From positions 310,001-374,000 of the forward strand of contig CANNEK010000002.1 in the NCBI GenBank assembly GCA_947503625.1: 64,000 bases of DNA, in the 5' to 3' direction. The notes below the pieces were generated by a model. It saw only the letters and a program-made list of their open reading frames with translations. It was not told the origin of the DNA and searched no databases. This stretch comes from an uncultured Kordiimonas sp. (lineage in GTDB: Bacteria; Pseudomonadota; Alphaproteobacteria; Sphingomonadales; Kordiimonadaceae). Shown here in pieces: positions 1 through 9,985 of the stretch; the first letter of the stretch is position 1, and every line of letters begins with the position of its first letter. The translations under genes were made by a program, and so were the position numbers.

Positions 1-329
1 CGAATGACATTGAAAACACCCCACGATGAAGGAATTTCGATGTGGGGCTCCGCACACGCAATATCCAGAATGCGCTCATAGGTGCGCGCATCGATTTCAC
101 ATTTGATCTTGTCCGTAAACTTCTGCTTGTTCTTGGGTAGATAAATGCGCTTTCCGCTCAGGTGGTAACTGATTTTATATGCATCGGTGAAAGACACTTC
201 GGTAGCAATCAGCGAAGTAAAGGAAGGCATGTGTGGTAAAATTTTTCCCGCATTTTCCTCGCTAAAAACAACGATTTCAGTGAACGACGGATGTGTCGGG
301 TTTGGCAATCCGCGAAATAATTCTTCCAT
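1..329 (-). CDS. Hypothetical protein, C-terminus runs off the window (partial)
   Basis: Open reverse frame from ATG (cat 327-329) reading MEELFRGLPNPTHPSFTEIVVFSEENAGKI... through the window edge; no family recognised. Confidence 0.55.
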   Translation of the reverse strand, partial: MEELFRGLPNPTHPSFTEIVVFSEENAGKILPHMPSFTSLIATEVSFTDAYKISYHLSGKRIYLPKNKQKFTDKIKCEIDARTYERILDIACAEPHIEIPSSWGVFNVI

Positions 330-776
330 GGCGTTAACTCCCCATTGTCTGCGCCACCCATGTCAGGCAACTTGCAAATGCTCGTGTAAGGCGCGGTGGG
401 AACTTCCCATGTGCCAACACGTTCCTCGGAGAAATTGCAGAACCCGTGCCACTTAATTTATATAATTAATTCAATAGTTTAATGATTTTTTAAGCTGATT
501 TTTTACGTGTCCGACATGTCGGTCATGTCCCGACACTGTTCACGATGATGTGCAGGGCACCAGCGTACTGGTTCTGGATGGCCAATGATGACGAAGAGAT
601 CAAAGCTATCATTCAAACACCAGGCACATAGGGAGCATTGTTTTCCTACCTGGCAAAACCGCAAACGAGCCGAAGTTCTTTCTAAACTTTGGTTTGTTGG
701 CAGATTTATCCGTTGAGACGTTTGCGGACGGTGATATTGTTTGCCGAACCAAAAAAGGGCAAAAGGGGAACTCGTA

Positions 777-3700
777 ATGCATCGTCTCGTCAAATCTGCA
801 TTTATAACATCGGCGCTGTTGGCTTCAGCAGCGTTAACTTTAGCACCGGTCCACGGCCAGTCAGATAATTCTGACGATCCGGAAGCCATGTCCAGCGCAA
901 CGTTTTCCGCAATGAAAATGCGCAACATCGGACCAGCCTATATGTCTGGCCGAATAGCCGACATCGCCGTTGATCAGACGGATCCATCCACATGGTATGT
1001 CGCGGTGGGCTCCGGCGGCGTCTGGAAAACAGAAAACAACGGCACTACCTGGGCACCCATCTTCGACAAGCAGGCTGTTTATTCCACCGGCGATGTCACC
1101 ATAAGCCCAAGCAACCCGAACATCATCTGGGTCGGTACGGGCGAAAACAATGGTGGCCGGCATATCAGCTTCGGCGACGGCGTCTACAAATCCAATGATG
1201 GCGGCAAGACCTGGAAAAACATGGGGCTTGCCGAGTCAGAGCATATCTCGGACATCATTATCCACCCGACCGACCCTGACACCGTTTGGGTATCCTCGCA
1301 GGGCCCCCTTTGGACCAGCGGCGGCGAGCGCGGGCTCTATAAAACCACGGATGGCGGCGAGACATGGAACCAGGTTCTGGAAACCGATGAGTGGACTGGG
1401 GTCACGTCACTGGTGATGGACCCTCGCAATCCGGACAGGCTTTATGCTGCCACCTGGTCGCGCCAGCGCACCATCGCAGCCTATGTGGGCACAGGTCCCG
1501 GCGCAGGCATTTTCACCTCTGATGACGGCGGTGAGAGCTGGACCGAACTTGAAACCGGATTGCCGGACGGCAACATGGGCAAGATAGGCCTGGCAATTTC
1601 GCCGATGCAGCCTGATGTGGTGTATGCGGTCGTTGAGGTCGACAACCGCAAAGGCGGCCTCTACCGGTCAACAAACCGCGGCGCAAGCTGGACCAAAATG
1701 TCTGACGAAGTCAGCGGCGGCACAGGCCCTCACTATTACCAGGAAATGTTTGCGGACCAGCATCAATTTGACCGCATCTATCTGATGAGCAACTACAGCA
1801 AAGTCTCTAATGATGGCGGCAAAACCTGGGCCCCACTCGGCAACGACAAAAAGCATGTTGATGACCATGCTATGGCGTTTCACCCTACGGACCCTGACTT
1901 CGTTCTGGTGGGGTCGGATGGCGGCATCTACATGTCCCACGACCGGATGAAAAACTGGCAGTTCATCGACAACCTGCCGGTGTCACAATTCTATAAGGTC
2001 GCTGCCGACGACGCCAAACCGTTTTACTTTGTCTATGGCGGCACGCAGGACAATTCCACACAGGGCGGGCCCTCGCGCACCGACCGGGAAGAAGGCATCA
2101 AGAACAAGGACTGGTTCCTGACCCTGTTCGCCGACGGCCACCAGCCGGCAACCGAACCCGGAAACCCTGACATTGTATATTCACAGTGGCAGCAAGGCAG
2201 CCTTGCCCGCCATGACCGGAAAACCGGCGAGGTCACCTTCATTAAACCACAACCTCGCCCGGGCGAACCGGCTGAACGGTTTAACTGGGACGCGCCCATC
2301 AATGTGTCTGCTCATGACCCGGCGCGCATTTATCACGCTTCACAGCGGGTGTGGCGCTCTGATAATCGCGGCGACAGCTGGACAGCCATCTCGCCGGACC
2401 TGACCAAAAACGGCGACCGGATGCAGTACCCCATGATGGGCCGCACATGGTCTGTTGAAGCAGGCTGGGACATCTCAGCCATGTCCAATTTTCATACGAT
2501 TGCGAACTTCTCTGAAAGCCCGGTGGATGAAAATGTTCTCTGGGCCGGTACAGATGATGGCCTCATTCAGGTCACCACGGACGGCGGCCAGTCATGGAAT
2601 GAAATTGAACTTGATGACATAAGAGGCATTCCGGCAACCGCCTACGTCAATGATATCCGGGCCGATCTGTTTGACCGGGAAACGGTGTATGTGGCGCTCG
2701 ATAACCACAAACACGGCGACTACAAACCCTATCTGATCAAATCCACAAACCTGGGCCGGTCATGGACGTCGCTCGCCGACAGCCTGCCGGAGAAGCATCT
2801 GGTGTGGCGCATTGTTCAGGACCATGTGGACAGGGACCTGATGTTCCTCGGCACCGAGTTTGGTCTGTTTTTCACGGTTGACGGCGGCGAAAAATGGCTG
2901 GAGCTGCAGGGTGGCATGCCAACCATTTCAACACGCGACGTGGTTATCCAGCGCGACGAAGGCGACCTTGTTGCAGGCACATTCGGGCGCGGGATATATA
3001 TTCTGGACGACTATAGCCCGCTACGCTCCATTGATGCCGACGCTCTGGACCAGGATGCGCTTCTGTTTGGCCCCGGCCGCGCGGTCAAATGGTACCGGGA
3101 AAGCAGCCTGCACTCAGACAGCATTGGCGACAGCGACTTTTCTGCCGAAAATCCAGCACACGGCGCAACGCTCACTTACTATCTGAAGGACAGCCTTCAA
3201 ACAGCCAAGGAGCGGCGGCAAGCGGCTGAAAAGGAAGCCATCGAAGACGGTGATTACCCCAGCTACCCAAGCTGGGAGGCAGTTGAGGCCGAAAACGAAG
3301 AAGCAAAGCCCGCTGTGTATCTGGAAATCCAGGATTCAGAAGGCAATTTCGTCAATCGGGTGGCTGGTAAAACCAAAAAGGGTATCCACCGCGTTACATG
3401 GGATATGACACACGCACCACAAAGTGCGGTGGCAAGCCCAGCCGACGACGACGATGAAGGCGACATGGCGATCCCGGGCACCTATTCGGCAACGCTCTAC
3501 CGGCGCGTGAACGGCGCCGTGTCACAGCTTGCCGAACCCGTCAGCTTTGAACTTGCTGCCATCAGGGAAGGCGCGCTTCCGGGTGCAGGGCACACTGCAA
3601 CCGCTACCTTTACCCAGCAAGTCAGCGCAGCAATGAAGCAAGCGTCGGCGGCACGCGCCAGCCTTGATGGCCTGCGGGAAAACCTCGGCCTCATGCGCAC

Positions 3701-4055
3701 GGCCCTTGACCGCACGCCAGATAACACACAGGCGCTGGAAGCCACGTTCGAGAGCATTCGCACGGAACTGGAGGCCATCACCAATGAGCTTCGCGGACTG
3801 GCATCGCGCCAAGGCATGGGGGCCGCTCCGGCAACCGTATCAAGCCGCCTGCAGTATGCATCCTCTGCCGGATGGGGGTCTTATGGGCCCACGCCGCAGC
3901 ACCGGGAGCAGTTTGGCTATGCACTTGAAGGGCTGGCCGAGATGACCAGCCGGATCACGACGCTGATGGATGAAACCGTCCCGGCGTTTCAGGCAGCACT
4001 GCTGGAAGCAGGCGCACCCTGGACTCCCGGATCGACTATTCCCAAAGTAAACTGA
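777..4055 (+). CDS. Secreted sortilin/VPS10-like BNR/WD40-YVTN repeat protein (glycosyl-hydrolase-like beta-propeller)
   Basis: Signal peptide MHRLVKSAFITSALLASAALTLAPVHGQ; repeated 'S.DGG.TW' BNR/Asp-box motifs (NNGTTW, NDGGKTW, TDGGETW, SDDGGESW, SNDGGKTW, TDGGQSW). ATG 777 preferred over 741. Confidence 0.85.
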   Translation: MHRLVKSAFITSALLASAALTLAPVHGQSDNSDDPEAMSSATFSAMKMRNIGPAYMSGRIADIAVDQTDPSTWYVAVGSGGVWKTENNGTTWAPIFDKQAVYSTGDVTISPSNPNIIWVGTGENNGGRHISFGDGVYKSNDGGKTWKNMGLAESEHISDIIIHPTDPDTVWVSSQGPLWTSGGERGLYKTTDGGETWNQVLETDEWTGVTSLVMDPRNPDRLYAATWSRQRTIAAYVGTGPGAGIFTSDDGGESWTELETGLPDGNMGKIGLAISPMQPDVVYAVVEVDNRKGGLYRSTNRGASWTKMSDEVSGGTGPHYYQEMFADQHQFDRIYLMSNYSKVSNDGGKTWAPLGNDKKHVDDHAMAFHPTDPDFVLVGSDGGIYMSHDRMKNWQFIDNLPVSQFYKVAADDAKPFYFVYGGTQDNSTQGGPSRTDREEGIKNKDWFLTLFADGHQPATEPGNPDIVYSQWQQGSLARHDRKTGEVTFIKPQPRPGEPAERFNWDAPINVSAHDPARIYHASQRVWRSDNRGDSWTAISPDLTKNGDRMQYPMMGRTWSVEAGWDISAMSNFHTIANFSESPVDENVLWAGTDDGLIQVTTDGGQSWNEIELDDIRGIPATAYVNDIRADLFDRETVYVALDNHKHGDYKPYLIKSTNLGRSWTSLADSLPEKHLVWRIVQDHVDRDLMFLGTEFGLFFTVDGGEKWLELQGGMPTISTRDVVIQRDEGDLVAGTFGRGIYILDDYSPLRSIDADALDQDALLFGPGRAVKWYRESSLHSDSIGDSDFSAENPAHGATLTYYLKDSLQTAKERRQAAEKEAIEDGDYPSYPSWEAVEAENEEAKPAVYLEIQDSEGNFVNRVAGKTKKGIHRVTWDMTHAPQSAVASPADDDDEGDMAIPGTYSATLYRRVNGAVSQLAEPVSFELAAIREGALPGAGHTATATFTQQVSAAMKQASAARASLDGLRENLGLMRTALDRTPDNTQALEATFESIRTELEAITNELRGLASRQGMGAAPATVSSRLQYASSAGWGSYGPTPQHREQFGYALEGLAEMTSRITTLMDETVPAFQAALLEAGAPWTPGSTIPKVN

Positions 4056-4067
4056 TTCAACCATCGA

Positions 4068-4102
4068 GAACACGATACGGGCTTCCAGCCCGTATCGTGT
4101 TC
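4068..4102 (+). terminator. Terminator-like hairpin downstream of the BNR protein gene
   Basis: GAACACGATACGGGCT-tcc-AGCCCGTATCGTGTTC, 16-bp perfect stem. Confidence 0.75.
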
Positions 4103-4161
4103 CAAAAATCATTTTTGTGGAAGCAAACGACACCTAGCCAAGAAATACCAATACACATGTC

Positions 4162-4701
4162 TCAGTTTTGAGGCTTGGTCTGTTCCGGCAGACCTTTGTG
4201 AAAATCTCTGCCAAAGGCCGTCATGGCATATTGGCTTTGTGACTTTCGTCGTCGCACTTCAACCTCCGCAATATAGCGGGTGACAAGCATCGTTTCCGGC
4301 ATGGCGTCTTCTCCCGGACGGAGGTAAATGACAGGTAGCTGCTCGACAACGATTTCATAGTGACCGAAAGCACGGTAGTCGGCTGGAGAATAATCAAGTT
4401 TTATGATTTTTCGCTCCCCCGCTTTCAGAACAATTTCGGCCGGTAGCGCCTTAAGTGCAATGACAGCTGGTATGGTTGAAGCCAGCATGGTGCGCGTTTG
4501 CCGTGTTTCGACCTTCAAAACAATGGTCCGTTCACCAGGGTTGGAAACAAAAAAAGACAGCTGCGGTGACCAGTCTTCAACCATTGATACGTTGGTCGGC
4601 CGCAGAAAAAAATCTATGGCACTCGCGGGAAGCGAAAAAATCGAAGCCGCCCATAAAATGGCCAGAGAAATTTTATAAAACCGGTTTTTGTTTTTCTGCA
4701 A
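4162..4701 (-). CDS. Periplasmic pilus-chaperone-like (PapD-like) protein
   Basis: Signal peptide; Ig-like PapD style (FFLRPTNVSMVEDWSPQLSFFVSNPGERTIVLKVE...LKAGERKIIKLDY). TTG start preceded by GGAGG. Confidence 0.5.
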   Translation of the reverse strand: MQKNKNRFYKISLAILWAASIFSLPASAIDFFLRPTNVSMVEDWSPQLSFFVSNPGERTIVLKVETRQTRTMLASTIPAVIALKALPAEIVLKAGERKIIKLDYSPADYRAFGHYEIVVEQLPVIYLRPGEDAMPETMLVTRYIAEVEVRRRKSQSQYAMTAFGRDFHKGLPEQTKPQN

Positions 4702-4820
4702 CGTTGCCTCCTGAGAAAACTTGGTTCCTTAGGGTCGTTGCAAGTCCGATGCTGGATCTAATTTATTGTAACTGTTTGTTTTTGCTTGATAATATAAAAA
4801 TTGAAAAAAGAACGTTCGCA

Positions 4821-4860
4821 CAAGACCATTATGCATTTGCAGATTGCAAATTTGGTCTTG
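4821..4860. repeat. Nested palindrome in the intergenic region
   Basis: CAAGACCA ... TTTGCAGATTGCAAA ... TGGTCTTG; outer 8-bp inverted repeat around an inner TTTGCA-N3-TGCAAA dyad. Confidence 0.6.
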
Positions 4861-4873
4861 CACGTCGCAATTG

Positions 4874-5557
4874 TTACTCCTTTAAAGAAACACAGATCTC
4901 CTGGCGCAGGACCGCTCGCACATCTTCTGCAAGCGACGGGCCTTGCTCAGAAAGACGCTCACTAAGCTCAGAGGCCAGCGCGGAAATACGCCTGAAGCCA
5001 TATAGCATTGCACTGCCACGCAGTTGGTGAAGCCGTGACTTCAGGGCTGTCAACGGCATCGGGGTTTTCAACTCCCCAGTCACAAACCGCAAATGATCCC
5101 GATAACTTTGTGCAAGGCGAATTTTCTCATCCGACCAGCTTTCCTGGTTTTCGCTGTGGTGAACGATTATGCGCAGGCCGGTTTCTTCAGAAATCACGTC
5201 AACCAGCTTCCTTAGGTCAAAGGGCTTGATGACGTACTTATCCGCACCGGCGCGCATGGCATACCGTTTGGCCCGACGAGTGGCATCGGCACTGACGGCA
5301 TACCGAACCTTGCACCAAGCGGATGTCGCAAGCTCCTTCAGCAACTCGGAACCGTCACCATCGGGCAGATTAATATCTACCAAAGCGAGGTCATATTTGA
5401 TCTGACTTTTTTCCTTTTGGGACAGCAACTGACGCGCTGCCCTCAAGCTTTCTGCGACATCAACACGAAATCCCACCCGCTGCAGGGTCGCAGCGAGCAG
5501 CATTGAAACACTCTTGGTATCCTCAACAACCAGAATATGTTTGCCAGTCCTGCACAT
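4874..5557 (-). CDS. Response regulator: receiver domain fused to HPt-like domain
   Basis: ILVVEDTKSVSMLL... LALVDINLPDGDG ... VIKPFD receiver; C-terminal LHQLRGSAMLYGF resembles an HPt His motif. Confidence 0.75.
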   Translation of the reverse strand: MCRTGKHILVVEDTKSVSMLLAATLQRVGFRVDVAESLRAARQLLSQKEKSQIKYDLALVDINLPDGDGSELLKELATSAWCKVRYAVSADATRRAKRYAMRAGADKYVIKPFDLRKLVDVISEETGLRIIVHHSENQESWSDEKIRLAQSYRDHLRFVTGELKTPMPLTALKSRLHQLRGSAMLYGFRRISALASELSERLSEQGPSLAEDVRAVLRQEICVSLKE

Positions 5558-6039
5558 TACGATACCCTCTTTTCTTCAAAGGCGAGACGCTTGTTCCATT
5601 CAGTCATCAGCTCGCGAATACCGCGCAGTGTATTTGGCAGGGATGCCGCCGTTCCACCCCTGGTTCCCCGTGGTATCCGGACCAGATATTGCTCGATAAG
5701 GTTCATCATATGCTCTAGGTCGTCCTCGCTGCTTTTGTCGAAAACACCTGCGGCGTGACAATTAACCAACCGTTTCAGCAGCGAAAACTCAAGCGTGCCG
5801 GAGAGAACCAGCACGAGGCTTTTCGGTGAGATTTTTCGTATATCCTCGGCCAGTCGGGCTCCACATTCCTCGCCAAAAAAGTCGTTGTCCAGAATGTAGA
5901 TATCGTATTCGCCCGGCAAATCGGCCTTATTGAATGAACTAACCATCAGTTCCGGAAACTGCATACGCAGCTTGAGAGCGAGCATGCCGGAATAGTGAGG
6001 GTCGTCATCCATGATAATGAGCTTACGCAGCTTGTTCAT
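5557..6039 (-). CDS. Receiver-domain protein
   Basis: MNKLRKLIIMDDDPHYSGML... IYILDNDFFG ... LVLSGT ... FDKSS; ATG 6039 chosen because the ORF-track start runs into the upstream gene. Confidence 0.65.
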   Translation of the reverse strand: MNKLRKLIIMDDDPHYSGMLALKLRMQFPELMVSSFNKADLPGEYDIYILDNDFFGEECGARLAEDIRKISPKSLVLVLSGTLEFSLLKRLVNCHAAGVFDKSSEDDLEHMMNLIEQYLVRIPRGTRGGTAASLPNTLRGIRELMTEWNKRLAFEEKRVS

Positions 6040-8089
6040 GAGTCTGTCCTTTCGACATTTGAGTAGGTTGAGTTTGGCCAACCAGACCCGGATCGTCTTT
6101 CCTGGCACCCGAGAACAGGCCAAGAAGGTTGGCTGATTGAGAAACAAAGCGTTGTACGGGTCGTTTTTCATCACCCGGACCCCAAGCCGCAATAGAAACA
6201 TCAGCAAGCCTGGGCATCACGCGCGATGCATAGTGGTGTTCAGAGATTCCGCAGTATATTAGAATGATGGAGTAATTTTGTGCCTGGCTCTGAAGCCATT
6301 TTCTGGCTGACTCCACGCTGAAGCCATGACTGGCTTTTAAGCGGCCAAACGGCAAAAAATCAAAGTTACCGGTTCTCAAAGGTACGGCACGTTCACCGTT
6401 TATGATGCTTTCGGCAAAGCCGCTGTGGTCGCTTACGCCGTCCGCAGAGGCACAAACCAGCAAGGTTTTTAACCCTTGTTCACTTGCTGCATTGGCGAGC
6501 AAGGTCAACGGAACTGTTCGTTCGCCAGAAAAACGGGTCACTGACACGACGGTTGTCCCGCCATGACGCCACCCGGGCTGCAACTGAAGTTCGCTAATCA
6601 GTGCAGCAACCTGTTGGCTGTCCGGGCACGCGGGCAAAACAACCGTTTTTTCAGGGTCAACAGCAGACGCCAGATCATCGCTGTAACGAATTTCCGGCGA
6701 AAGCTGGCGAAGGGCGATCAATAACAGGCTTGCCAGGCCGCTGGCCACAATGAAACCCAACGCGGCAAACTGAAGTCGCTTGTCTTCCACAGGCATTTCA
6801 GGGGCGCTACCTCGTGAAAGGATTTCCACGGTGCCGGGAAGGCTGTTTCGACTCTCCAAAAGCACCTGATCGAGAATGCGCCGCGTCTCCGCAAGCATAC
6901 CAGATACTTGCGCCTGGTTCGCATTAATGCGCTTGATTTCTATGAGTTTACCATTCAGCGTTTTAGCCTCTGCCGAAAGCTCGTTTCTGCGCATGGTCAA
7001 CTTTCTTTTCAACGCCTGTAACTCGGCGATTGACTGCGACTTCGCTGCACCGTCAGCGCCGGTGATTGCGCCGGTTTTTCCAAGGGTTGCTATTAATCTG
7101 CGCCGAGATTCGATGGCTTCGTCAATCACACCCAGAGATGCGGAAAGCGTAGCGACTTTCGGGTGGTCTGGCATGTACCGCATTTCGAGTTTTTCAAGCT
7201 CTGCGGCGCGTTTGGCGCGCTCAAAAACCATATCGGCCATTGCCCGGTCGAGTAAAGTTGCCCGCTTGATTTCCATGTCGCCGGTATCAGCATCCAGAGC
7301 GCCATCCGTGGCATCCATTTCAACAAGTGAGTTCCGCAGTTCGCCAATACGAATATCGAGCTCTTCAAGTTGAGTCACTTTCGTGAGATGGGCTTTCGCG
7401 AGCGAACTGGCATCATACTCTTCACCAACTGCAAGCATGTCCGTGCCAAGTTGATATTGCTTGCTTAGAAGCTCCTCGGCACGCGCTTCCAACTCTCTGG
7501 CGCGCAGTGTTTGGCGAGTATCTGATTGCCTCGTCTGCAAATCGAGATACCCTTCCAAATGAGCATTGACAATTAATTGGGCAAGTGCCGGCTCCGCGCT
7601 GCGCGCCTGAACGGAAATCAGGCCCTTGAGCTTTTTGACAGTAATCGCATCAGCAAACCCCTGCGCACTCGGCACTGGTAAATTCAGCTGCTTTTTGGCC
7701 AAATCATCCAGCAGGATTTCATGAGCACGCGTAACGACCTGCTGGCTTTGGAGATAGGTTGCCTCAGCAGAAACAAACGCATCATAAAGCCGCAACCGAC
7801 TGTCATCTTTGTCGGCATATAGAATCTTGGGTTCCTTTGCCACCAGTCTAACCAGACCCTGGCTTTCATAGGCTGGTTTGGTGACAGAGAACGCCATAAC
7901 AGCCAGAATGCAGCCCGCCAGAAGCGACAGAATAACAACGCGGCAGAATTGACCACGCAGTAAGCGCATCACAGTCTTCAAGGGGTTCACGGACGCACCT
8001 TCAGATGCCTGTACAAAGTCCTGGACCTGCATCAATGCCGGATTGGCAACGACAGGCATCGAAGACGGTTGACCTGTATAATCAGTCAC
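6023..8089 (-). CDS. Polysaccharide chain-length determinant / Wzz-GNVR family exopolysaccharide transport protein
   Basis: N-terminal TM and Wzz region (LLAGCILAVMAFSVTKPAYESQGLVRLV), coiled coil, second TM before a BY-kinase-like C-terminal region without an obvious Walker A. Confidence 0.8.
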   Translation of the reverse strand: MTDYTGQPSSMPVVANPALMQVQDFVQASEGASVNPLKTVMRLLRGQFCRVVILSLLAGCILAVMAFSVTKPAYESQGLVRLVAKEPKILYADKDDSRLRLYDAFVSAEATYLQSQQVVTRAHEILLDDLAKKQLNLPVPSAQGFADAITVKKLKGLISVQARSAEPALAQLIVNAHLEGYLDLQTRQSDTRQTLRARELEARAEELLSKQYQLGTDMLAVGEEYDASSLAKAHLTKVTQLEELDIRIGELRNSLVEMDATDGALDADTGDMEIKRATLLDRAMADMVFERAKRAAELEKLEMRYMPDHPKVATLSASLGVIDEAIESRRRLIATLGKTGAITGADGAAKSQSIAELQALKRKLTMRRNELSAEAKTLNGKLIEIKRINANQAQVSGMLAETRRILDQVLLESRNSLPGTVEILSRGSAPEMPVEDKRLQFAALGFIVASGLASLLLIALRQLSPEIRYSDDLASAVDPEKTVVLPACPDSQQVAALISELQLQPGWRHGGTTVVSVTRFSGERTVPLTLLANAASEQGLKTLLVCASADGVSDHSGFAESIINGERAVPLRTGNFDFLPFGRLKASHGFSVESARKWLQSQAQNYSIILIYCGISEHHYASRVMPRLADVSIAAWGPGDEKRPVQRFVSQSANLLGLFSGARKDDPGLVGQTQPTQMSKGQTHEQAA

Positions 8090-8101
8090 AGCATTACCCT
8101 T

Positions 8102-8965
8102 TTAACTTTGTGCCGCACGCGCAGTTTGATCTTGTTCCCAGTGTTCATGGTTCCCCCGCCGAACCGCGTTGCGTGCGTGTGCGGCCAGCGCAACGAGCGC
8201 AAAAACGAAAGCGCCGGGCCACGCTCGTGGATTGCTTAACAGCCGGGAAACAAATCTGACGACATTTGCTTTCTGCTGATGTGCTGCCAACGATACGCTG
8301 TATGTCGAGAGTTCACTGTTTCCCCGATAAACGCGGCTGCGCACCCGAATAAGGCTCGACAAGGTCCGGGGCGGCTCGACCATGTATGTGGCCGCAGGAA
8401 TAAAAGCAGCGTTTTCAGCCAGCGTGCGACGAACAAACTCGTCGTCGTTCGTGAGGCCGGGAAAAACACCCAAACGCTGAAGACCAGATTGAGATACTGC
8501 AAAAAAACCACCCACTTTTCCGCCGTCAAAATAGGGGTTCAATTGCCAGGCCCTGTAAAACTCGCGAACACGCCGCTTGCACAGTGATGTATTGAACTGA
8601 ACTTTACCAAAAGCGAGATCGCAGTCTTTTGACTCCAAGGCCTCGACAAGGGAACGAACCGCAGCAGCAGATGTTTTGATGTCGGCATCCAGAAACACGG
8701 TCGGAGTTGCTTTGGCAGCCGCCAGGCCCAAATTTAGAGCTGCCGTTTTTGAGGCAACCGGTGTTTCCAAAACACAGGCTTCCGGACATGCTGCTCTCGC
8801 CACTTCGGCGGTCTCGTCAGAACAGCCGTTGCAGACAACGATGATCTCGAACTCACCAAACTTCATACCTTTTACAATACTTTGGAGCGTGGCAGCGATG
8901 CCAAGCGCCTCATTATATGCGGGCATGATGATAGCGCAGGATGACTTGCACGACTGCTTAGACAT
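8102..8965 (-). CDS. Glycosyltransferase family 2
   Basis: CAIIMPAYNEALGIAATLQSI ... IIVVCNGCSDET ... VFLDADIKTS. Confidence 0.85.
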   Translation of the reverse strand: MSKQSCKSSCAIIMPAYNEALGIAATLQSIVKGMKFGEFEIIVVCNGCSDETAEVARAACPEACVLETPVASKTAALNLGLAAAKATPTVFLDADIKTSAAAVRSLVEALESKDCDLAFGKVQFNTSLCKRRVREFYRAWQLNPYFDGGKVGGFFAVSQSGLQRLGVFPGLTNDDEFVRRTLAENAAFIPAATYMVEPPRTLSSLIRVRSRVYRGNSELSTYSVSLAAHQQKANVVRFVSRLLSNPRAWPGAFVFALVALAAHARNAVRRGNHEHWEQDQTARAAQS

Positions 8966-9461
8966 GGCGCCATCCTTTCGGTGTAGAAGTGTCGACAAAA
9001 TTGGAAATTGCGTCCAGCAGGCTCGCTTGCGCAAACCGGGAAAAGCTGCCACCTGCCTTCAAGGTTTGCACATGGTCCAGAGCAGTCATCAAGCCTTGTT
9101 CGTTGTCGGCGATATGGACGCCATTGATGCCACGAAGGTTTTCGACAGTTGCCAACTGGTGATCGTTCCTGTGTTCACCAAGGGAAGACAGGCGAGGCAT
9201 TACAATGATCGGCTTGGCAAGTTGAAGTCCCGTGAGGATGGTGCCCATTCCAGCATGCGAAACAATAACTTTGCAATTTGCAATCCGCTTCGCGAATTGC
9301 GAAGGCTTTAGCGTTTCAGAAAATTCCAGCGTCGAAGGTGAATAGCCACCCAGCCCGACTTGAGCAAAGCAATCCCTAACCTCTTGTTTTTTATTCCATT
9401 TATCCAGTGTCTTTATCATTCGATCAAATGGAAGTTGGGTCCCGACGGTAGCAAAAATCAT
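8958..9461 (-). CDS. PssE/Alg13-like glycosyltransferase (family 28 C-terminal fold)
   Basis: MIFATVGTQLPFDRMIK ... VIVSHAGMGTI ... KPIIVMPR; adjacent to the PssD/Alg14-like gene. Confidence 0.85.
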   Translation of the reverse strand: MIFATVGTQLPFDRMIKTLDKWNKKQEVRDCFAQVGLGGYSPSTLEFSETLKPSQFAKRIANCKVIVSHAGMGTILTGLQLAKPIIVMPRLSSLGEHRNDHQLATVENLRGINGVHIADNEQGLMTALDHVQTLKAGGSFSRFAQASLLDAISNFVDTSTPKGWRHV

Positions 9462-9468
9462 AAAAAAA

Positions 9469-9503
9469 CTCCTTCCAGGGCTCTGGTTCTACCCTGGAAG
9501 GAG
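9469..9503 (-). promoter_or_regulatory. Terminator-like hairpin overlapping the pssE-like ribosome-binding site
   Basis: On the minus strand CTCCTTCCAGGG-TAGAACCAGAG-CCCTGGAAGGAG-TTTTTTT-ATG: 12-bp perfect stem, U-tract, and AAGGAG in the 3' arm just before the start codon. Confidence 0.75.
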
Positions 9504-9529
9504 CAATGGCTGTGCCAACGGAAAATATC

Positions 9530-9985
9530 CTAAAGCACGCTACCGTGGCACTCGACGCCAAACTTCTGGGCGACCCTTGGCCATTGGCTGAATACCCGAC
9601 TGGCATGGGAAGTCGCCAGTTTGGCAGAAAGGCTCATCTCTTCAGCATTGGCGACGCTATCAATGAACAAGGTCTTGGCTCCGACAAGTTTTCCAAACCG
9701 GCAGGCAAAATAGCCAGGTGCCGCACCGGTAGAGACAACCACATTCGGTCTAACAATCAACACCAGGACGAGCATTTTAAGTGCCATCCACAACAGAGAC
9801 AGTTTCGTGTCCCGGTTGCCATCAGGCACAGTGAAATACCTGTGCCCCTCAACGTCGTGCCTTGACTCTCTATCAACCGAGACAAAAGATATGCGACATC
9901 CGGCAAACGCCGGCCTCAGTCTCAGCAACTGGATCCAGTGCCCGCCACCTGACGCAACCGCGAGGACTTTGGTTTCTTTGGGCAT
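9530..9985 (-). CDS. PssD/Alg14-like oligosaccharide biosynthesis protein
   Basis: VLAVASGGGHWIQLLRLRPAF ... VVVSTGAAPGYFACRFGKLVGAKTLFIDSVA. Confidence 0.85.
   Translation of the reverse strand: MPKETKVLAVASGGGHWIQLLRLRPAFAGCRISFVSVDRESRHDVEGHRYFTVPDGNRDTKLSLLWMALKMLVLVLIVRPNVVVSTGAAPGYFACRFGKLVGAKTLFIDSVANAEEMSLSAKLATSHASRVFSQWPRVAQKFGVECHGSVL

Noticed and set aside
4702-4730. Sigma-54 promoter for the chaperone-like gene (minus strand AGGAGGCAACGTTGCA)
   Set aside because: GG-N10-GC spacing is present, but the -24 half is poor and coincides with the GGAGG ribosome-binding site.
8676-9311. 211-aa plus-strand ORF across two glycosyltransferase genes
   Set aside because: Antisense to overlapping GT2 and PssE-like genes; no domain seen.
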